Below the pieces are notes generated by a model. That model saw only the letters and a list, made by a program, of their open reading frames with translations. It was not told where the DNA came from and searched no databases. Below, piece by piece: positions 24,741 through 34,101 of a stretch of 64,000 nucleotides of DNA; position 1 is the stretch's first letter, and the number at the start of each line of letters is the position of its first letter. The translations under genes were made by a program, and so were the position numbers. The stretch is from MM2 sp035460165. GTDB lineage: Bacteria; Pseudomonadota; Gammaproteobacteria; Burkholderiales; Methylophilaceae. The stretch covers positions 62,001 to 126,000 of the forward strand of contig DATHWW010000011.1 of the NCBI GenBank assembly GCA_035460165.1, in the 5' to 3' direction.

Positions 24741-24764
24741 CCCAGCGTGCGATAGCGGTTCTTA

Positions 24765-24788
24765 GGCCAGCGCAAGCTGGCCTTTTTG
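24765..24788 (+). terminator. Rho-independent terminator after the first PepSY gene
   Basis: An 8-bp stem AGGCCAGC / GCTGGCCT with GCAA tetraloop followed by five T. Confidence 0.88.
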
Positions 24789-24866
24789 TTGTCCTCCCCT
24801 TTCAGCTTGTATTCAGCTTCGCTGCGTAGAGTGAAGACTCCCTGTACTAATAAAAGGAGTCTTATC

Positions 24867-25187
24867 ATGAAACGTACTGTTATCTCTTCCCTGTTGGCCG
24901 GGCTCGCCGCCGGCGCCGTATTCGCGCTGCCCGCGCATGCCGACGACGATACCCAGGAAATGGAAGCGCTGGTGAAGCAATTCGGCTTCATTACCCTCGA
25001 ACAAGCCAGCGCCAAGGCCTTGGCGGCAAAACCAGGCGTGATTACTGATGCCGATCTGGATGACCGCGATTTCGGTAAAGGCTGGGATTACGAGTTCGAG
25101 ATCGCGGATAGCGATGGTCAAGAATGGGAGGTGTATGTCGACGCCAAGACCGGCGAAGTACGCAAGGTCAGCCGGGAATGGTTCTAA
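24867..25187 (+). CDS. Periplasmic PepSY domain protein
   Basis: A 106-residue exported protein: signal peptide (MKRTVISSLLAGLAAG..., ending AHA at about 25) and one PepSY unit, with ITLEQASAKALAAKPG and WDYEFEI followed by EVYVDAKTGEV. AAAAGGAG lies 8 bases upstream of ATG 24867, so longer readings are rejected. It converges with the PhoQ-like kinase gene. Likely part of the same envelope-sensing set as its two PepSY neighbours, a PhoPQ target being one possibility (inference). Confidence 0.87.
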   Translation: MKRTVISSLLAGLAAGAVFALPAHADDDTQEMEALVKQFGFITLEQASAKALAAKPGVITDADLDDRDFGKGWDYEFEIADSDGQEWEVYVDAKTGEVRKVSREWF

Positions 25188-25238
25188 GCACTTGACGCAC
25201 CGCAAGCCGGGCCGCGCATCGGGGTCGATGGCGGCCCG

Positions 25239-26576
25239 TCAATCTTGCGGAAGGCTGGAAGTAAAGCATACCTCGACACGCAACCCACCCAAGGTCGCGG
25301 CTTTGCCGAACTCCAGCGTTCCGCCGTAACTCTCCACGATATCCTGCACGATCGCCAAGCCCAGCCCGCTGCCGGGCTTGGATTCATCGGCGCGGAAGCC
25401 GCGCTGGACCAGGGCTTCCATATGGTCGCCGTGGTAGCCGGGCCCGTCGTCCTCGACAATGAACCATACCGCCTCGTTACCGCTCACGGTCAGGGCCACG
25501 CGGCGCGCGCACCACTTTGCCGCGTTGTCGAGCAGGTTGCCCAGCAGTTCCAACAGGTCTTCGCGGTCGCCGATGAAACTGGCCTCGGGGGCGATGGACC
25601 AGTCGAACTCCACGCCCTTTTCCGCATATAGCAGCTGCATCGTTTTCATCAGCTGGGCAATCTCGAGCTCGAGGTCGATGCGGCGACCCGGACCGCTGTT
25701 GCCCACCAGCCGGGCGCGCTTGAGTTCGCGTTCCACGATCTGGCCGATGGCTGTCGTCGAGGCATGGATCTGGTTTCGCACTTCCGGCATCGCCGCGATT
25801 TCGGGGCGCTCGGCGGCCTGATTGAGCAGCGTGAGCCGGGTTTTGAGTGCATGCGCGAGATTGCCGAGCGCTTCGCGCGACCGCCGCGTGCGGCGCACCA
25901 TGCCGCCGAGGAGGCGGTTGAGCTCGTCGATGAGGGGCATGATCTCGCTCGGGCCGTGCGCTTCGATGTGGTCGGCCTCGCCGCGCCCGAGCCGGATCAG
26001 GTTCTGCTGCAGCTTCTGCAAGGGGCTAAGCGCGTTCAGTACGATCATGCGCTGCAGCAAGAGCAGCAGCACCAGGCCGGCGGCGGAGACGGCCGCGTAC
26101 ATCATCTGGAAGCGCATCAGGCCGGCCTGCATGGCCGTCAGATCCGCAGCCACCAGTATGGTGACCGGCAGGTTTCGCTTTACGTAACCGTGAACGGTGG
26201 CCAGCAAGGGCTGCCGCTCCGGCCCGGCCAGGCGCAGCATGCGCTGCTCGCCGGGGCCGGCTGCCGGGAAGGCAAGGTCGGCATCCCACAGCGAGCGCGA
26301 CAGCAGCCGCTGCCGCGGTGTCGCGATGGCGTAATAGTGTCCCGAGAATGGGCGCTGGAAAATCGCGCTGACATGTTGGTCGTCCAATTGAATGGCGCCC
26401 TGCGCATCGAAGCGGATACCGGCCAGCAGGCTTTCGCTTTCGAGCTGCAGGCGCGTCGCCAGCTGTTCTTCGGTCAAGCGCTGAATGGCATAAGTCACCA
26501 CCAGCCACTGCAAGCCGAGCAGCAGCACCAGGCTCAGCATCAGCCCCCAGGTGAGGCGGCCGCGCAGCGACGTCAT
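25239..26576 (-). CDS. PhoQ-like sensor histidine kinase
   Basis: A 445-residue inner-membrane kinase. Helices at about 8-28 and 150-172 bracket a periplasmic sensor of about 120 residues, followed by HAMP, the dimerisation helix NLAHALKTRLTLLNQ with the phosphorylated His, and the ATPase domain with NLLDNAAKWC (N box), VEDDGPGY (G1) and GSGLGLAIVQDI (G2). The H box and N box most resemble PhoQ; the usual H-x-L-K-T-P has Arg instead of Pro. It couples by ATGA to the response regulator gene upstream. Signal unknown; Mg2+, cationic peptide or PepSY input are possible by family. Confidence 0.85.
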   Translation of the reverse strand: MTSLRGRLTWGLMLSLVLLLGLQWLVVTYAIQRLTEEQLATRLQLESESLLAGIRFDAQGAIQLDDQHVSAIFQRPFSGHYYAIATPRQRLLSRSLWDADLAFPAAGPGEQRMLRLAGPERQPLLATVHGYVKRNLPVTILVAADLTAMQAGLMRFQMMYAAVSAAGLVLLLLLQRMIVLNALSPLQKLQQNLIRLGRGEADHIEAHGPSEIMPLIDELNRLLGGMVRRTRRSREALGNLAHALKTRLTLLNQAAERPEIAAMPEVRNQIHASTTAIGQIVERELKRARLVGNSGPGRRIDLELEIAQLMKTMQLLYAEKGVEFDWSIAPEASFIGDREDLLELLGNLLDNAAKWCARRVALTVSGNEAVWFIVEDDGPGYHGDHMEALVQRGFRADESKPGSGLGLAIVQDIVESYGGTLEFGKAATLGGLRVEVCFTSSLPQD

Positions 26577-27241
26577 GCCGCGGCGTCCATGAACACGTAT
26601 CCTTGCCCCCGCCGCGTTTCTATCCTGCCGAGGCCGATTTTCTGCCGCAGGCGGTTGATGTACACCTCGACCACGTTGCTGTCCCGGTCGCCATCGTACT
26701 CATAGACGTGCTCGGTCAATCGGGATTTGGACAATACCTGTCCGGGATGCAGCATGAAGTAGCGCAACAGGCGAAACTCAGTGCCGGTCAGCCCGGATTC
26801 GCTGCCGTCGGGAAGGATCACGCGCTGGCGTGCTTCATCCAGCGTAATGCCACCCACCTGCAGCTTCCCCAGCGTAGCGCCCTGGCTGCGCTTCAGTACC
26901 GCGCCGATGCGCACCAGCAATTCTTCGGTATGAAAAGGTTTGCCGATGTAATCGTCGGCCCCGGCCTTGAAGCCTTCGACCTTTTCCTGCCAGCTTTCCC
27001 GCGCGGTCAGGATGACCACCGGCAAGCGGTTGTTACGCGCGCGCCAATGCTCCAGCACGGTCAGCCCCGGGCGGCCGGGCAGGCCGAGATCGAGTACCGC
27101 CAGGTCGTACGGTTCGATGTCGCCCAGCGCTTCCGCGTCGATGCCATCCGTCGCCAGATCGACCGCATAGCCCGCCTGCTGCAATGCGATTTTCAGTTGC
27201 GGGCCGAGTTGCGGGTCGTCTTCCACCAGCAGCAGACGCAT
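26573..27241 (-). CDS. PhoP-like OmpR-family response regulator
   Basis: A 222-residue regulator with receiver domain (about 1-115; acidic pocket VEDD, phospho-Asp in AVLDLGLPG, Lys in GKPFH) and winged-helix DNA-binding domain (about 127-220; LTGTEFRLLRYFM and DSNVVEVYINRLRQKI). LTARESWQEKVEGFKAGADD is close to PhoP of enterobacteria. It sits 1 base after a PepSY gene and overlaps the kinase gene by 4 bases, giving a pepSY-RR-HK operon. Confidence 0.9.
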   Translation of the reverse strand: MRLLLVEDDPQLGPQLKIALQQAGYAVDLATDGIDAEALGDIEPYDLAVLDLGLPGRPGLTVLEHWRARNNRLPVVILTARESWQEKVEGFKAGADDYIGKPFHTEELLVRIGAVLKRSQGATLGKLQVGGITLDEARQRVILPDGSESGLTGTEFRLLRYFMLHPGQVLSKSRLTEHVYEYDGDRDSNVVEVYINRLRQKIGLGRIETRRGQGYVFMDAAA

Positions 27242-27242
27242 C

Positions 27243-27566
27243 TCAATCCTCGCTTTCCACGGCGATCAGTTTGCCGGACTTGGCATCGAGCTTCACTTCC
27301 CACACCTGCCCGCGCGCATCGAGGATTTCGACCTCGTATACATAGCGGTCGTGTTTGTGCTCGAGTTCGGTTTCCAAGATTTCGCCGGGTTTGACCGCCT
27401 TGGCGGCGGCCACGATTTTTTCCAGCGGCAGGATGATGCCGGCATCGCTCAACTTGCGCGCGGCCACCGGGCCTTCATCGGCCACGGCAGCAGATGGATG
27501 AGTCGCGGCGAAAACAACCAGTAGCGCCATCGCCGCGGCCAGATAGATCAGCGTTTGTCGCGACAT
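27243..27566 (-). CDS. PepSY domain protein, first gene of the PhoPQ-like operon
   Basis: A 107-residue exported protein: signal/anchor (about 1-30), then one PepSY unit with IILPLEKIVAAAKAVKPG, YVYEVEILDARGQVWEV and KLDAKSGKL. GGGAGGAG lies 7 bases before ATG 27566; the longer reading is not needed. PepSY genes commonly sit upstream of PhoPQ-type pairs in betaproteobacteria and may feed a signal to the kinase or be an autoregulated output (inference). Confidence 0.87.
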   Translation of the reverse strand: MSRQTLIYLAAAMALLVVFAATHPSAAVADEGPVAARKLSDAGIILPLEKIVAAAKAVKPGEILETELEHKHDRYVYEVEILDARGQVWEVKLDAKSGKLIAVESED

Positions 27567-27665
27567 AACGACTCCTCCCGGACGGGACATACGATAAGGC
27601 GCAGTCTAGCGCAGCTTCCTTAATTCAGAATGAACGCGTGCCGCCGGGCCGGAACCGGAGCCGGC

Positions 27666-29144
27666 TCAACGCGGAGCCTGCCTATCCTCGGCAGCCTGCG
27701 TGTCGGCAAGCCACCCGCCGCCCAGCACCTTGTACAGCGTCACCTGGTTGCTCAGCACTGTCAGCCTGAGCGTGATCAGGTTCTGCTGCGAGGCGTACAT
27801 CGCGCGTTGCGAGTCGAGCACGCTCAGGTAGCTGTCGATGCCGCTCTTGAAGCGCGCTTCGGACAGGCGATAGCTGACGTCGGTAGCGTCCACCAGCGAT
27901 TTCTGCGCGGCGAGCTGCTCATCCACCGTGGCTTTCAGCGCCAGCGCGTCGGCGACTTCGCGGAAGGCGGTCTGGATCGCCTTCTCGTACTGGGCAATGG
28001 TGATGTCCTTCTGTACCTCGGCCACATCGAGGTTGGCCTGATTGCGCCCGGCAGTGAAGATCGGGATCGTGATTTGCGGGATGAAGCTCCAGAAACCGGA
28101 ACCGCCGCCGAACAGGCCCGACAACTGGCCGCTGGCGGTGCCGACCGAGGCGGTCAGCGAAATGGTCGGGAAGAAGGCGGCGCGCGCGGCGCCGATGTTG
28201 GCGTTGGCGATCTGCAATTGACGTTCCGCCTGCACTACGTCCGGACGGCGCTGCAGCACTTCCGAGGGGATGCCGGCCGGCAGCTCGGCGAGGGCGGTGA
28301 CTGCCATCATACCGCCGTCGGGCCGCAAGTCGGCCGGCAGCGGCGTGCCGAGCAGCAGCGCCAGCGCATTCTCGTCCTGGCGTATCAGCGTGGTGTAGCG
28401 GGCGACATCGACTTGAGCCGTGTCCATCGTAGTTTGCGCCTGGCGCACATCCAGTTCGGAAACCACGCCCAATTCGAAGCGGCGCTGGGTTAAATTGTAG
28501 GATTCGCGCTGGCTGGCCAGGGTGTCCTGCGCCAGGCGCAAGCGCTCGCGATCCGCCGCCAGCGTCAACCAAGCGTTGGCCACCTCGGCCACCAACGAAA
28601 TCTGCGTACTGCGCCGCGCTTCCTCGGTGGCAAAGTAGAGCTGCAGCGCCTGGTCGTTGAGGCTGCGGATGCGGCCGAAGAAGTCCAGTTCGTAGCTGCT
28701 GAAGCCGATGTTCGCGCGGTAATTGCGCGAGGTGCCGGAATTGCCGCCCGAACCGGAAGTGCTCGATCCGTTGCCGGAAGTCGAATTGGTGTTGCTGGAA
28801 CTGGACCCCGAGCCGTTGTGCTGGATGGTCGCGCTGGCGCCGGCATTCACCGTGGGGAACAAATCGGCGCGCTCGATGCGGTATTCGGCGCGCGCCCGGT
28901 CGATGTTGAGCGCGGCGACGCGCAGGTCGCGGTTGTTGGCGAGTGCGATCTCGATCAGCCGGCGCAGCTTGTCGTCGATGAAAAAGTCGCGCCAGCCGAC
29001 GTCTGCTACGCGCATATCACCCTGGGTTGTTGCGCTGCCCCACTCCGCCGCGACCGGCGCTGGCGGGCGCTGGTAATCCGGCGCCATCGAGGCGCAGCCG
29101 GCCAGCAACACGGCCATCGCTACGGAAATCCAAACCTTGTTCAT
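27666..29144 (-). CDS. RND efflux outer-membrane lipoprotein (NodT/OprM family)
   Basis: A 492-residue outer-membrane factor with a lipoprotein signal ending in the lipobox LAGC. It has two OEP repeats; recognisable pieces are YELDFFGRIRSLND, QRRFELGVVSELDVRQAQ, LQRRPDVVQAE (the RRPD signature), GAARAAFFPTISL and ARFKSGIDSYLSVLDSQR. A Ser/Asn/Gly-rich stretch (about residues 112-140) is inserted before the first hairpin, an uncommon low-complexity loop. AAGGA precedes ATG 29144; an ATG 12 bases earlier overlaps the permease stop. It provides the exit channel for the adjacent pump. Confidence 0.92.
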   Translation of the reverse strand: MNKVWISVAMAVLLAGCASMAPDYQRPPAPVAAEWGSATTQGDMRVADVGWRDFFIDDKLRRLIEIALANNRDLRVAALNIDRARAEYRIERADLFPTVNAGASATIQHNGSGSSSSNTNSTSGNGSSTSGSGGNSGTSRNYRANIGFSSYELDFFGRIRSLNDQALQLYFATEEARRSTQISLVAEVANAWLTLAADRERLRLAQDTLASQRESYNLTQRRFELGVVSELDVRQAQTTMDTAQVDVARYTTLIRQDENALALLLGTPLPADLRPDGGMMAVTALAELPAGIPSEVLQRRPDVVQAERQLQIANANIGAARAAFFPTISLTASVGTASGQLSGLFGGGSGFWSFIPQITIPIFTAGRNQANLDVAEVQKDITIAQYEKAIQTAFREVADALALKATVDEQLAAQKSLVDATDVSYRLSEARFKSGIDSYLSVLDSQRAMYASQQNLITLRLTVLSNQVTLYKVLGGGWLADTQAAEDRQAPR

Positions 29145-29155
29145 GTCCTTGCCCA

Positions 29156-32100
29156 TCAGTGCGTCGCCGGTGCCGGCGCCTGTTCTTCGTCCGGCCGATA
29201 CGGGAATAGCGTCCGGATCAGCACGTAGAACATCGGCACGAAGAAAATGCCCAACGCCGTCGCCGTCAGCATGCCGCCCAGCACTCCGGTGCCGATGGCC
29301 TTGCGGCTGGCCGCGCCGGCGCCGGTACTGAGCGCCAGCGGCAGCACGCCGAACACGAAGGCGAGCGAGGTCATCAGGATCGGCCGCAGCCGCTGCCGCA
29401 CCGCCTGCATGGTGGCGTCGATCAGCGTCCGGCCCTGCTCCTGCAACTGCTTGGCGAATTCGACGATCAAAATCGCATTCTTGGCCGCGAGCCCCACCGT
29501 GGTCAGCAGGCCGACCTGGAAATACACATCGGCCGACATGCCGCGCAGCGTGGTCGCGAGCACGGCGCCGACGATGCCGAGCGGCACGATCAGCATCACC
29601 GAAAACGGCACCGCCCAGCTTTCGTACAGCGCCGCCAGGCAAAGAAACACGAACAGGACCGAGACCGCATACAGCAGCGGCGCCTGTGAGCCGGACAGGC
29701 GTTCCTGGTAGGAAGCGCCGGTCCAGTCCAGGCTGAAGCCCTCAGGCAATTGCCGCACGAGGTCTTCCACCAGCAGCATCGCGTCGCCCGAACTCACCTC
29801 GGTGGCAGGCTCGCCGACGATTTCCAGCGAGGAAATCCCGTTGTAGCGTTCCAGCAACGGTGAACCGAAAGTCCAGCGGCTGCTGGAAAAGGCCGAGAAC
29901 GGCACCATTTCGCCGCTGTTGTTGCGCACATACCACGCGTCGATGTTTTCCGGCTGCATGCGATAGGGCGCGTCGGACTGCACGTAGACCTTTTTCACGC
30001 GGCCGTTGTGGATGAAATCGTTGACGTAGTCGCCGCCCATCGCGATCGACATGGTGCTGTTGATCGCCGAGGTGGAAAGATTGAAAGCGCCGGACTTTTC
30101 GTCGTCGATCGCGATGCGGAATTCCGGCGTGTCGTCGAGGCCGGTGCTGCGTACCCGGTTCAGGCGCGCATCCTGCCCGGCCAGCTCCAGGAAGCGATCG
30201 CGCGCCGCAATCAGCGCCTCGTGACCCTTGCCTCCCAGGTCGCGCAACTGCATGGTAAAGCCGGAGCTCTGGCCAAGGCCGCGCACGCTGGGCGGCAGCG
30301 TGATGAAAATCTTGGCGTCGCGGATGCGTGAGAGATCCTTGGTCGCCTGCTGGGCGATCGCCGCGGCGCTACGTTCCGGATTGGTGCGCTCCGACCAGTC
30401 GCGCAGCTTGATGAACGCGCGGCCGGTGTTCTGGCTGCCGCCGCCGCCCTGCCCCATGCCGGTGATGACCACGATGGACTCGACCACGTCCGGCTTCTTG
30501 ATGAAGTACTGCTCGATCTGGTCCATCACCTTCACCGTGCGGTAATCGGTCGCGCCCACCGGCAGTTGCACCTGCGCCATCAGGATGCCCTGGTCTTCCT
30601 CCGGCAGGAAGGAGGTCGGCAAACGATGGAACAGCAACGCCAGCACGGCGACGATGCCACCGTAGACCAGCAGGGCGAGGAACTTGCGTGTGATCACCGT
30701 CCCGACCACCGACTGGTATCGGCGCGAGGAACGGTCGAAGTTGCGGTTGAACCAGCCGAAGAAGCCGCGTGTGCGGTGCGGATGCGCGGCATCGACCGGC
30801 TTCAGCAGCGAAGCGCATAGTGCCGGGGTCAGCACCAGCGCGACCAGCACCGACAGCAGCATCGCGGAAACAATCGTGATCGAGAACTGGCGGTAAATCA
30901 CGCCGGTGGAGCCGCCAAAGAAGGCCATCGGCACGAACACCGCCGACAGCACCAGCGCGATGCCGACCAGCGCACCGGTGATTTCGTCCATCGACTTGCG
31001 CGTGGCCGCTTTCGGCGGCAAGCCCTCCTCGCGCATCACGCGCTCGACATTCTCGACGACGACGATGGCGTCATCCACCAGGAGGCCGATGGCCAGCACC
31101 AGCGCGAACATGGTCAGCGTATTGATGCTGTAGCCGAAAGCCGCCAGCACGCCGAAAGTGCCGAGCAGCACCACCGGCACGGCGATCGCCGGGATCAGCG
31201 TCGCGCGCCAGTTCTGCAGGAAGACATACATGATCAGCACCACCAGCAGGATCGCCTCGGCCAGCGTCTTGACCACCTCCTCGATGGAAATCTTCACGAA
31301 CGGCGTCGTATCGTAGCCGTACTCGGTGCGCAGCTTGAGCTCGGACGGGAAATACGGCTCCAGCTCCTTCATCTTGGCCTTGACCGCGTCGGCGGTATCG
31401 AGCGCATTCGCCCCGGCGGCGAGGCGGATAATCATCGCGGCGGAGGTCTTGCCGTTGAATTCCGTGCGCGGGGTGTAGCTGTCGGCGCCGAACTCCAGCC
31501 GCGCCACGTCGCCCAAGCGCACGACGGCGCCCTCGGTGGTGGACTTGAGCACGATGTCGCGGAACTGATCCAGGCTCTGCAGCTTGCTGCGCGCAGTGAT
31601 GGTGGCGTTGAGCTGCTGGCCGGGCGCGGCGGGCAGACCGCCCAGTTGGCCGGCGGAAACCTCGGTGTTCTGCGCCTGGATCGCGGCGGTGATATCGGAC
31701 GGCATCAGGTTGTATTTGACCAGCCTCGCCGGATCCAGCCAGATGCGCATTGCGTAACCGCCGCCGATCGCCTGCGCCTCGCCTACGCCGTCGATGCGGC
31801 TGATCTGGTCGAGCAGCGTGCTGTTGATGTAGTCGCCGATATCGATCGGCGAGACCTTGGGGTCCTCGGAAATCAGCGAGACCACCATCAGGAAGTCGAT
31901 GCCCGATTTGTTGACCCGCACGCCCTGGTTCTGCACCGCCTGCGGCAAGCGCGGCATGGCCTGCTGCAGCTTGTTCTGCACCTGCATCTGCGCGACATCG
32001 GGGTCGGTACCGGCGTCGAAGGTCAGCGACACGCTGGCACTGCCGGAGGAATTGCTGGACCCGGTCATGTAGGTGAGGTTGTCGATGCCCTTCATCGCCT

Positions 32101-32299
32101 GCTCGATCACCTGCGTCACCGAATCCTCGATGGTCTTGGCCGAGGCGCCGTTATAAGTGGCGTTGATGTTGACGCGCGGCGGCGCAATGTCGGGATATTG
32201 CTCCAGCGGCAGGGTGAAGATGGAGGCCAGACCGGCCAGCATGATAACGATGGCGATGACCCAGGCGAAAATGGGGCGGTCGATGAAAAAACGGGCCAT
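29156..32299 (-). CDS. RND multidrug efflux permease (HAE1/AcrB family)
   Basis: A 1047-residue inner-membrane proton-driven transporter, full length for AcrB/MexB relatives. It begins MARFFIDRPIFAWVIAI. TM4 contains GLLVDDAIVVVENVERVM, with the two Asp used in proton transfer. The porter domain has MPRLPQAVQNQGV and the C-terminal half has GLAAKNAILIVEFAKQL. It expels amphiphilic compounds with the adaptor 9 bases upstream and the outer-membrane lipoprotein downstream. Substrate range cannot be read from sequence. Confidence 0.95.
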   Translation of the reverse strand: MARFFIDRPIFAWVIAIVIMLAGLASIFTLPLEQYPDIAPPRVNINATYNGASAKTIEDSVTQVIEQAMKGIDNLTYMTGSSNSSGSASVSLTFDAGTDPDVAQMQVQNKLQQAMPRLPQAVQNQGVRVNKSGIDFLMVVSLISEDPKVSPIDIGDYINSTLLDQISRIDGVGEAQAIGGGYAMRIWLDPARLVKYNLMPSDITAAIQAQNTEVSAGQLGGLPAAPGQQLNATITARSKLQSLDQFRDIVLKSTTEGAVVRLGDVARLEFGADSYTPRTEFNGKTSAAMIIRLAAGANALDTADAVKAKMKELEPYFPSELKLRTEYGYDTTPFVKISIEEVVKTLAEAILLVVLIMYVFLQNWRATLIPAIAVPVVLLGTFGVLAAFGYSINTLTMFALVLAIGLLVDDAIVVVENVERVMREEGLPPKAATRKSMDEITGALVGIALVLSAVFVPMAFFGGSTGVIYRQFSITIVSAMLLSVLVALVLTPALCASLLKPVDAAHPHRTRGFFGWFNRNFDRSSRRYQSVVGTVITRKFLALLVYGGIVAVLALLFHRLPTSFLPEEDQGILMAQVQLPVGATDYRTVKVMDQIEQYFIKKPDVVESIVVITGMGQGGGGSQNTGRAFIKLRDWSERTNPERSAAAIAQQATKDLSRIRDAKIFITLPPSVRGLGQSSGFTMQLRDLGGKGHEALIAARDRFLELAGQDARLNRVRSTGLDDTPEFRIAIDDEKSGAFNLSTSAINSTMSIAMGGDYVNDFIHNGRVKKVYVQSDAPYRMQPENIDAWYVRNNSGEMVPFSAFSSSRWTFGSPLLERYNGISSLEIVGEPATEVSSGDAMLLVEDLVRQLPEGFSLDWTGASYQERLSGSQAPLLYAVSVLFVFLCLAALYESWAVPFSVMLIVPLGIVGAVLATTLRGMSADVYFQVGLLTTVGLAAKNAILIVEFAKQLQEQGRTLIDATMQAVRQRLRPILMTSLAFVFGVLPLALSTGAGAASRKAIGTGVLGGMLTATALGIFFVPMFYVLIRTLFPYRPDEEQAPAPATH

Positions 32300-32308
32300 G
32301 GTCGCGCC

Positions 32309-33484
32309 TTATTTGTCGCCTGCTGCAGCCGAACTGCGCGCGGCTTCGGCGATGATTAGCTTGGGCTTCACCTCATCGCCGACCTTGATTTTCTGGAAGC
32401 CCTCGACGATGACGTGGTCGCCGGCAGCGAGCCCGGCATCGACCATCCACTGGCTGCCGACGGCACGGCTCACGTCCACCGGGCGCTGCTCGACCTTGTT
32501 CTGCGCGTTGACCACCAGCACCAGCGCGTCGCCCTTGGCGGTACGCGTGACACTTTGCTGCGGCACCAGGATCGCCGCTTCGTCCACGGCCTCTTCCAAC
32601 TGGGCGCGCACATACATGCCGGGCATCAGCAGGCCTTCGGGGTTAGGCACCACGGCGCGCAGCGTGACGGCGCCGGAAGTGGGGTTGACGGTGACGCCGC
32701 TGAATTTGAGACGGCCGGCATGCGGATAGACGCTGCCGTCTTCCAGCAGCACCTTGATGCGCGCCTCGTCGCTGCCGACGCGCTTCAACTTGCCGCTGGC
32801 GAGCTCGCGCTTGAGCCGCAACAGCTCGCTGCTGGGCTGGGTGACATCGACGTAAATCGGGTCGAGCTGCTGCACGGTGGTGAGCGCGGCGGTCTGGTTG
32901 GCCGTCACCAGCGCACCGGGGGTGACCACGGACGTCTCGACGCGACCGGAAATCGGCGCGGTGATGCGGGTATAGCCGAGATTGATGCGCGCGGTGTCGA
33001 GCGCGGCTTTCGCCAGCGCGATATCGGCCTGCGCCTGTTTCTGCGACGCCTGGGCGTCGTCGTGGTCCTGCGTGCTGACGGCATTGATCTTCAGCAGCTC
33101 GGCGTAGCGCTCGGCTTTTACCTGGATGGACTTCAGGTTGGCCTCGGCCTTTTCCAGCGCGGCCTGCGCGCTGGCCACCTCGGCCTGGTAAATGGCGGGG
33201 TCGATGCGGTACAGCACATCGCCGGCCTTGACGTTGGCGCCTTCGACAAAAGTGCGTTCCTGGATAATGCCGCTGACCTGCGGGCGAATCTCCGCGATCA
33301 TGCGGGCGTTGGTGCGGCCGGGCAATTCGTTGACGATGGGCTGCGCGCCGGGCGCGATTTGCACGACGCCGACCTCGGGGGTCACCTTGGGCGGGCCTTT
33401 TTTGTCATCGGACTGGCCGCATGCCGCCAGCAGGGTGACGGAAAGCAGCAGCGGTGTCAGGAAACGCTTGTTTTTGAGGTTCAT
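32309..33484 (-). CDS. RND efflux periplasmic adaptor lipoprotein (AcrA/MexA family)
   Basis: About 391 residues: lipoprotein signal ending LAAC, biotinyl-lipoyl and hairpin regions (about 60-200; IRPQVSGIIQERTFVEGANVK split across the barrel), TRITAPISGRV, and the membrane-proximal domain (VLVVNAQNKVEQRPV). It joins the RND permease to the outer-membrane channel. Two starts are possible: ATG 33484 (MNLKNKR), used here, and GTG 33496. Neither has a well-spaced ribosome site; the only GGAG lies in the terminator stem just upstream. It is the first gene of the pump operon. Confidence 0.92.
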   Translation of the reverse strand: MNLKNKRFLTPLLLSVTLLAACGQSDDKKGPPKVTPEVGVVQIAPGAQPIVNELPGRTNARMIAEIRPQVSGIIQERTFVEGANVKAGDVLYRIDPAIYQAEVASAQAALEKAEANLKSIQVKAERYAELLKINAVSTQDHDDAQASQKQAQADIALAKAALDTARINLGYTRITAPISGRVETSVVTPGALVTANQTAALTTVQQLDPIYVDVTQPSSELLRLKRELASGKLKRVGSDEARIKVLLEDGSVYPHAGRLKFSGVTVNPTSGAVTLRAVVPNPEGLLMPGMYVRAQLEEAVDEAAILVPQQSVTRTAKGDALVLVVNAQNKVEQRPVDVSRAVGSQWMVDAGLAAGDHVIVEGFQKIKVGDEVKPKLIIAEAARSSAAAGDK

Positions 33485-33502
33485 GGATACACGCACGACA
33501 AT

Positions 33503-33538
33503 TAAAAAACTCCGGGTATGTTTTACATGACCCGGAGA
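33503..33538 (-). terminator. Terminator hairpin between the Spy-like gene and the efflux operon
   Basis: On the minus strand, an 8-bp stem CTCCGGGT / ACCCGGAG with a 12-base loop is followed by TTTTTT. It ends the Spy-like transcript, or partly attenuates read-through into the pump operon that starts only about 10-20 bases downstream. Confidence 0.82.
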
Positions 33539-33568
33539 AGGGAGTAAACCAGTTAAGACATTAAACGC

Positions 33569-34042
33569 TCAGCTTTTTTCAGCGTCATGACGACGATCGC
33601 GCTTGGCATCCCACTTCTGCTTCTGCTCGGGCGTCAGCAGGCCGTATATCTGATGCCTGGTCTCGGCGCGCAGCACAGTCATGTCGGCGTGCAGCGCGGC
33701 CTGCTTGTTGGCGATTTCGCGCACCTTGGCGCTATCGTAGGCATCGCTGCGCGTCGCTTCACGCAAGGCCTGGCGCGACTCCTGCATGGCCTTCCAGTGG
33801 GCTTCGCGCTGCGGCTTCTGCTTTTCCAGAATATCTTTCACCTGCGCTTGCTGCTCGCTGGTCAGGTTCAGTTCCTGCAGCTTTTGATGGAAACCGTGCT
33901 GCATGTCGCCATGCCGGCCCTCCATCTTGCCATGATGCTTTCTGTCGCAATGGCCGCCCTCGTTGGACATGGCCGTACCGGCAGCGAATAGCGATGCGGT
34001 GATCAGCGCGGCGGAAACCAGATATTTATGCGTCTTACCCAT
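33569..34042 (-). CDS. Spy/CpxP-family periplasmic chaperone-like protein
   Basis: A 157-residue helical periplasmic protein: signal peptide (about 1-26), His-rich early segment (about 30-52) and two LTxxQ motifs, LTSEQQAQV and LTPEQKQKW, which define the CpxP/Spy family. E. coli Spy aids folding and CpxP inhibits CpxA; both are induced by envelope stress. AGGAGG lies 7 bases before the ATG. It diverges from a CpxRA-like pair, the arrangement expected for a CpxP-type feedback protein, and reads toward the RND pump. Confidence 0.9.
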   Translation of the reverse strand: MGKTHKYLVSAALITASLFAAGTAMSNEGGHCDRKHHGKMEGRHGDMQHGFHQKLQELNLTSEQQAQVKDILEKQKPQREAHWKAMQESRQALREATRSDAYDSAKVREIANKQAALHADMTVLRAETRHQIYGLLTPEQKQKWDAKRDRRHDAEKS

Positions 34043-34101
34043 GATGGACCTCCTGACGGTCTGTGAACAATGAACGTGACGATCATTTTCCGGATTTGTG
34101 T

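Noticed and set aside
28723..28840. Gly/Ser/Asn-rich stretch as a tandem DNA repeat
   Set aside because: It is a low-complexity loop within the outer-membrane lipoprotein gene rather than an independent repeat element.
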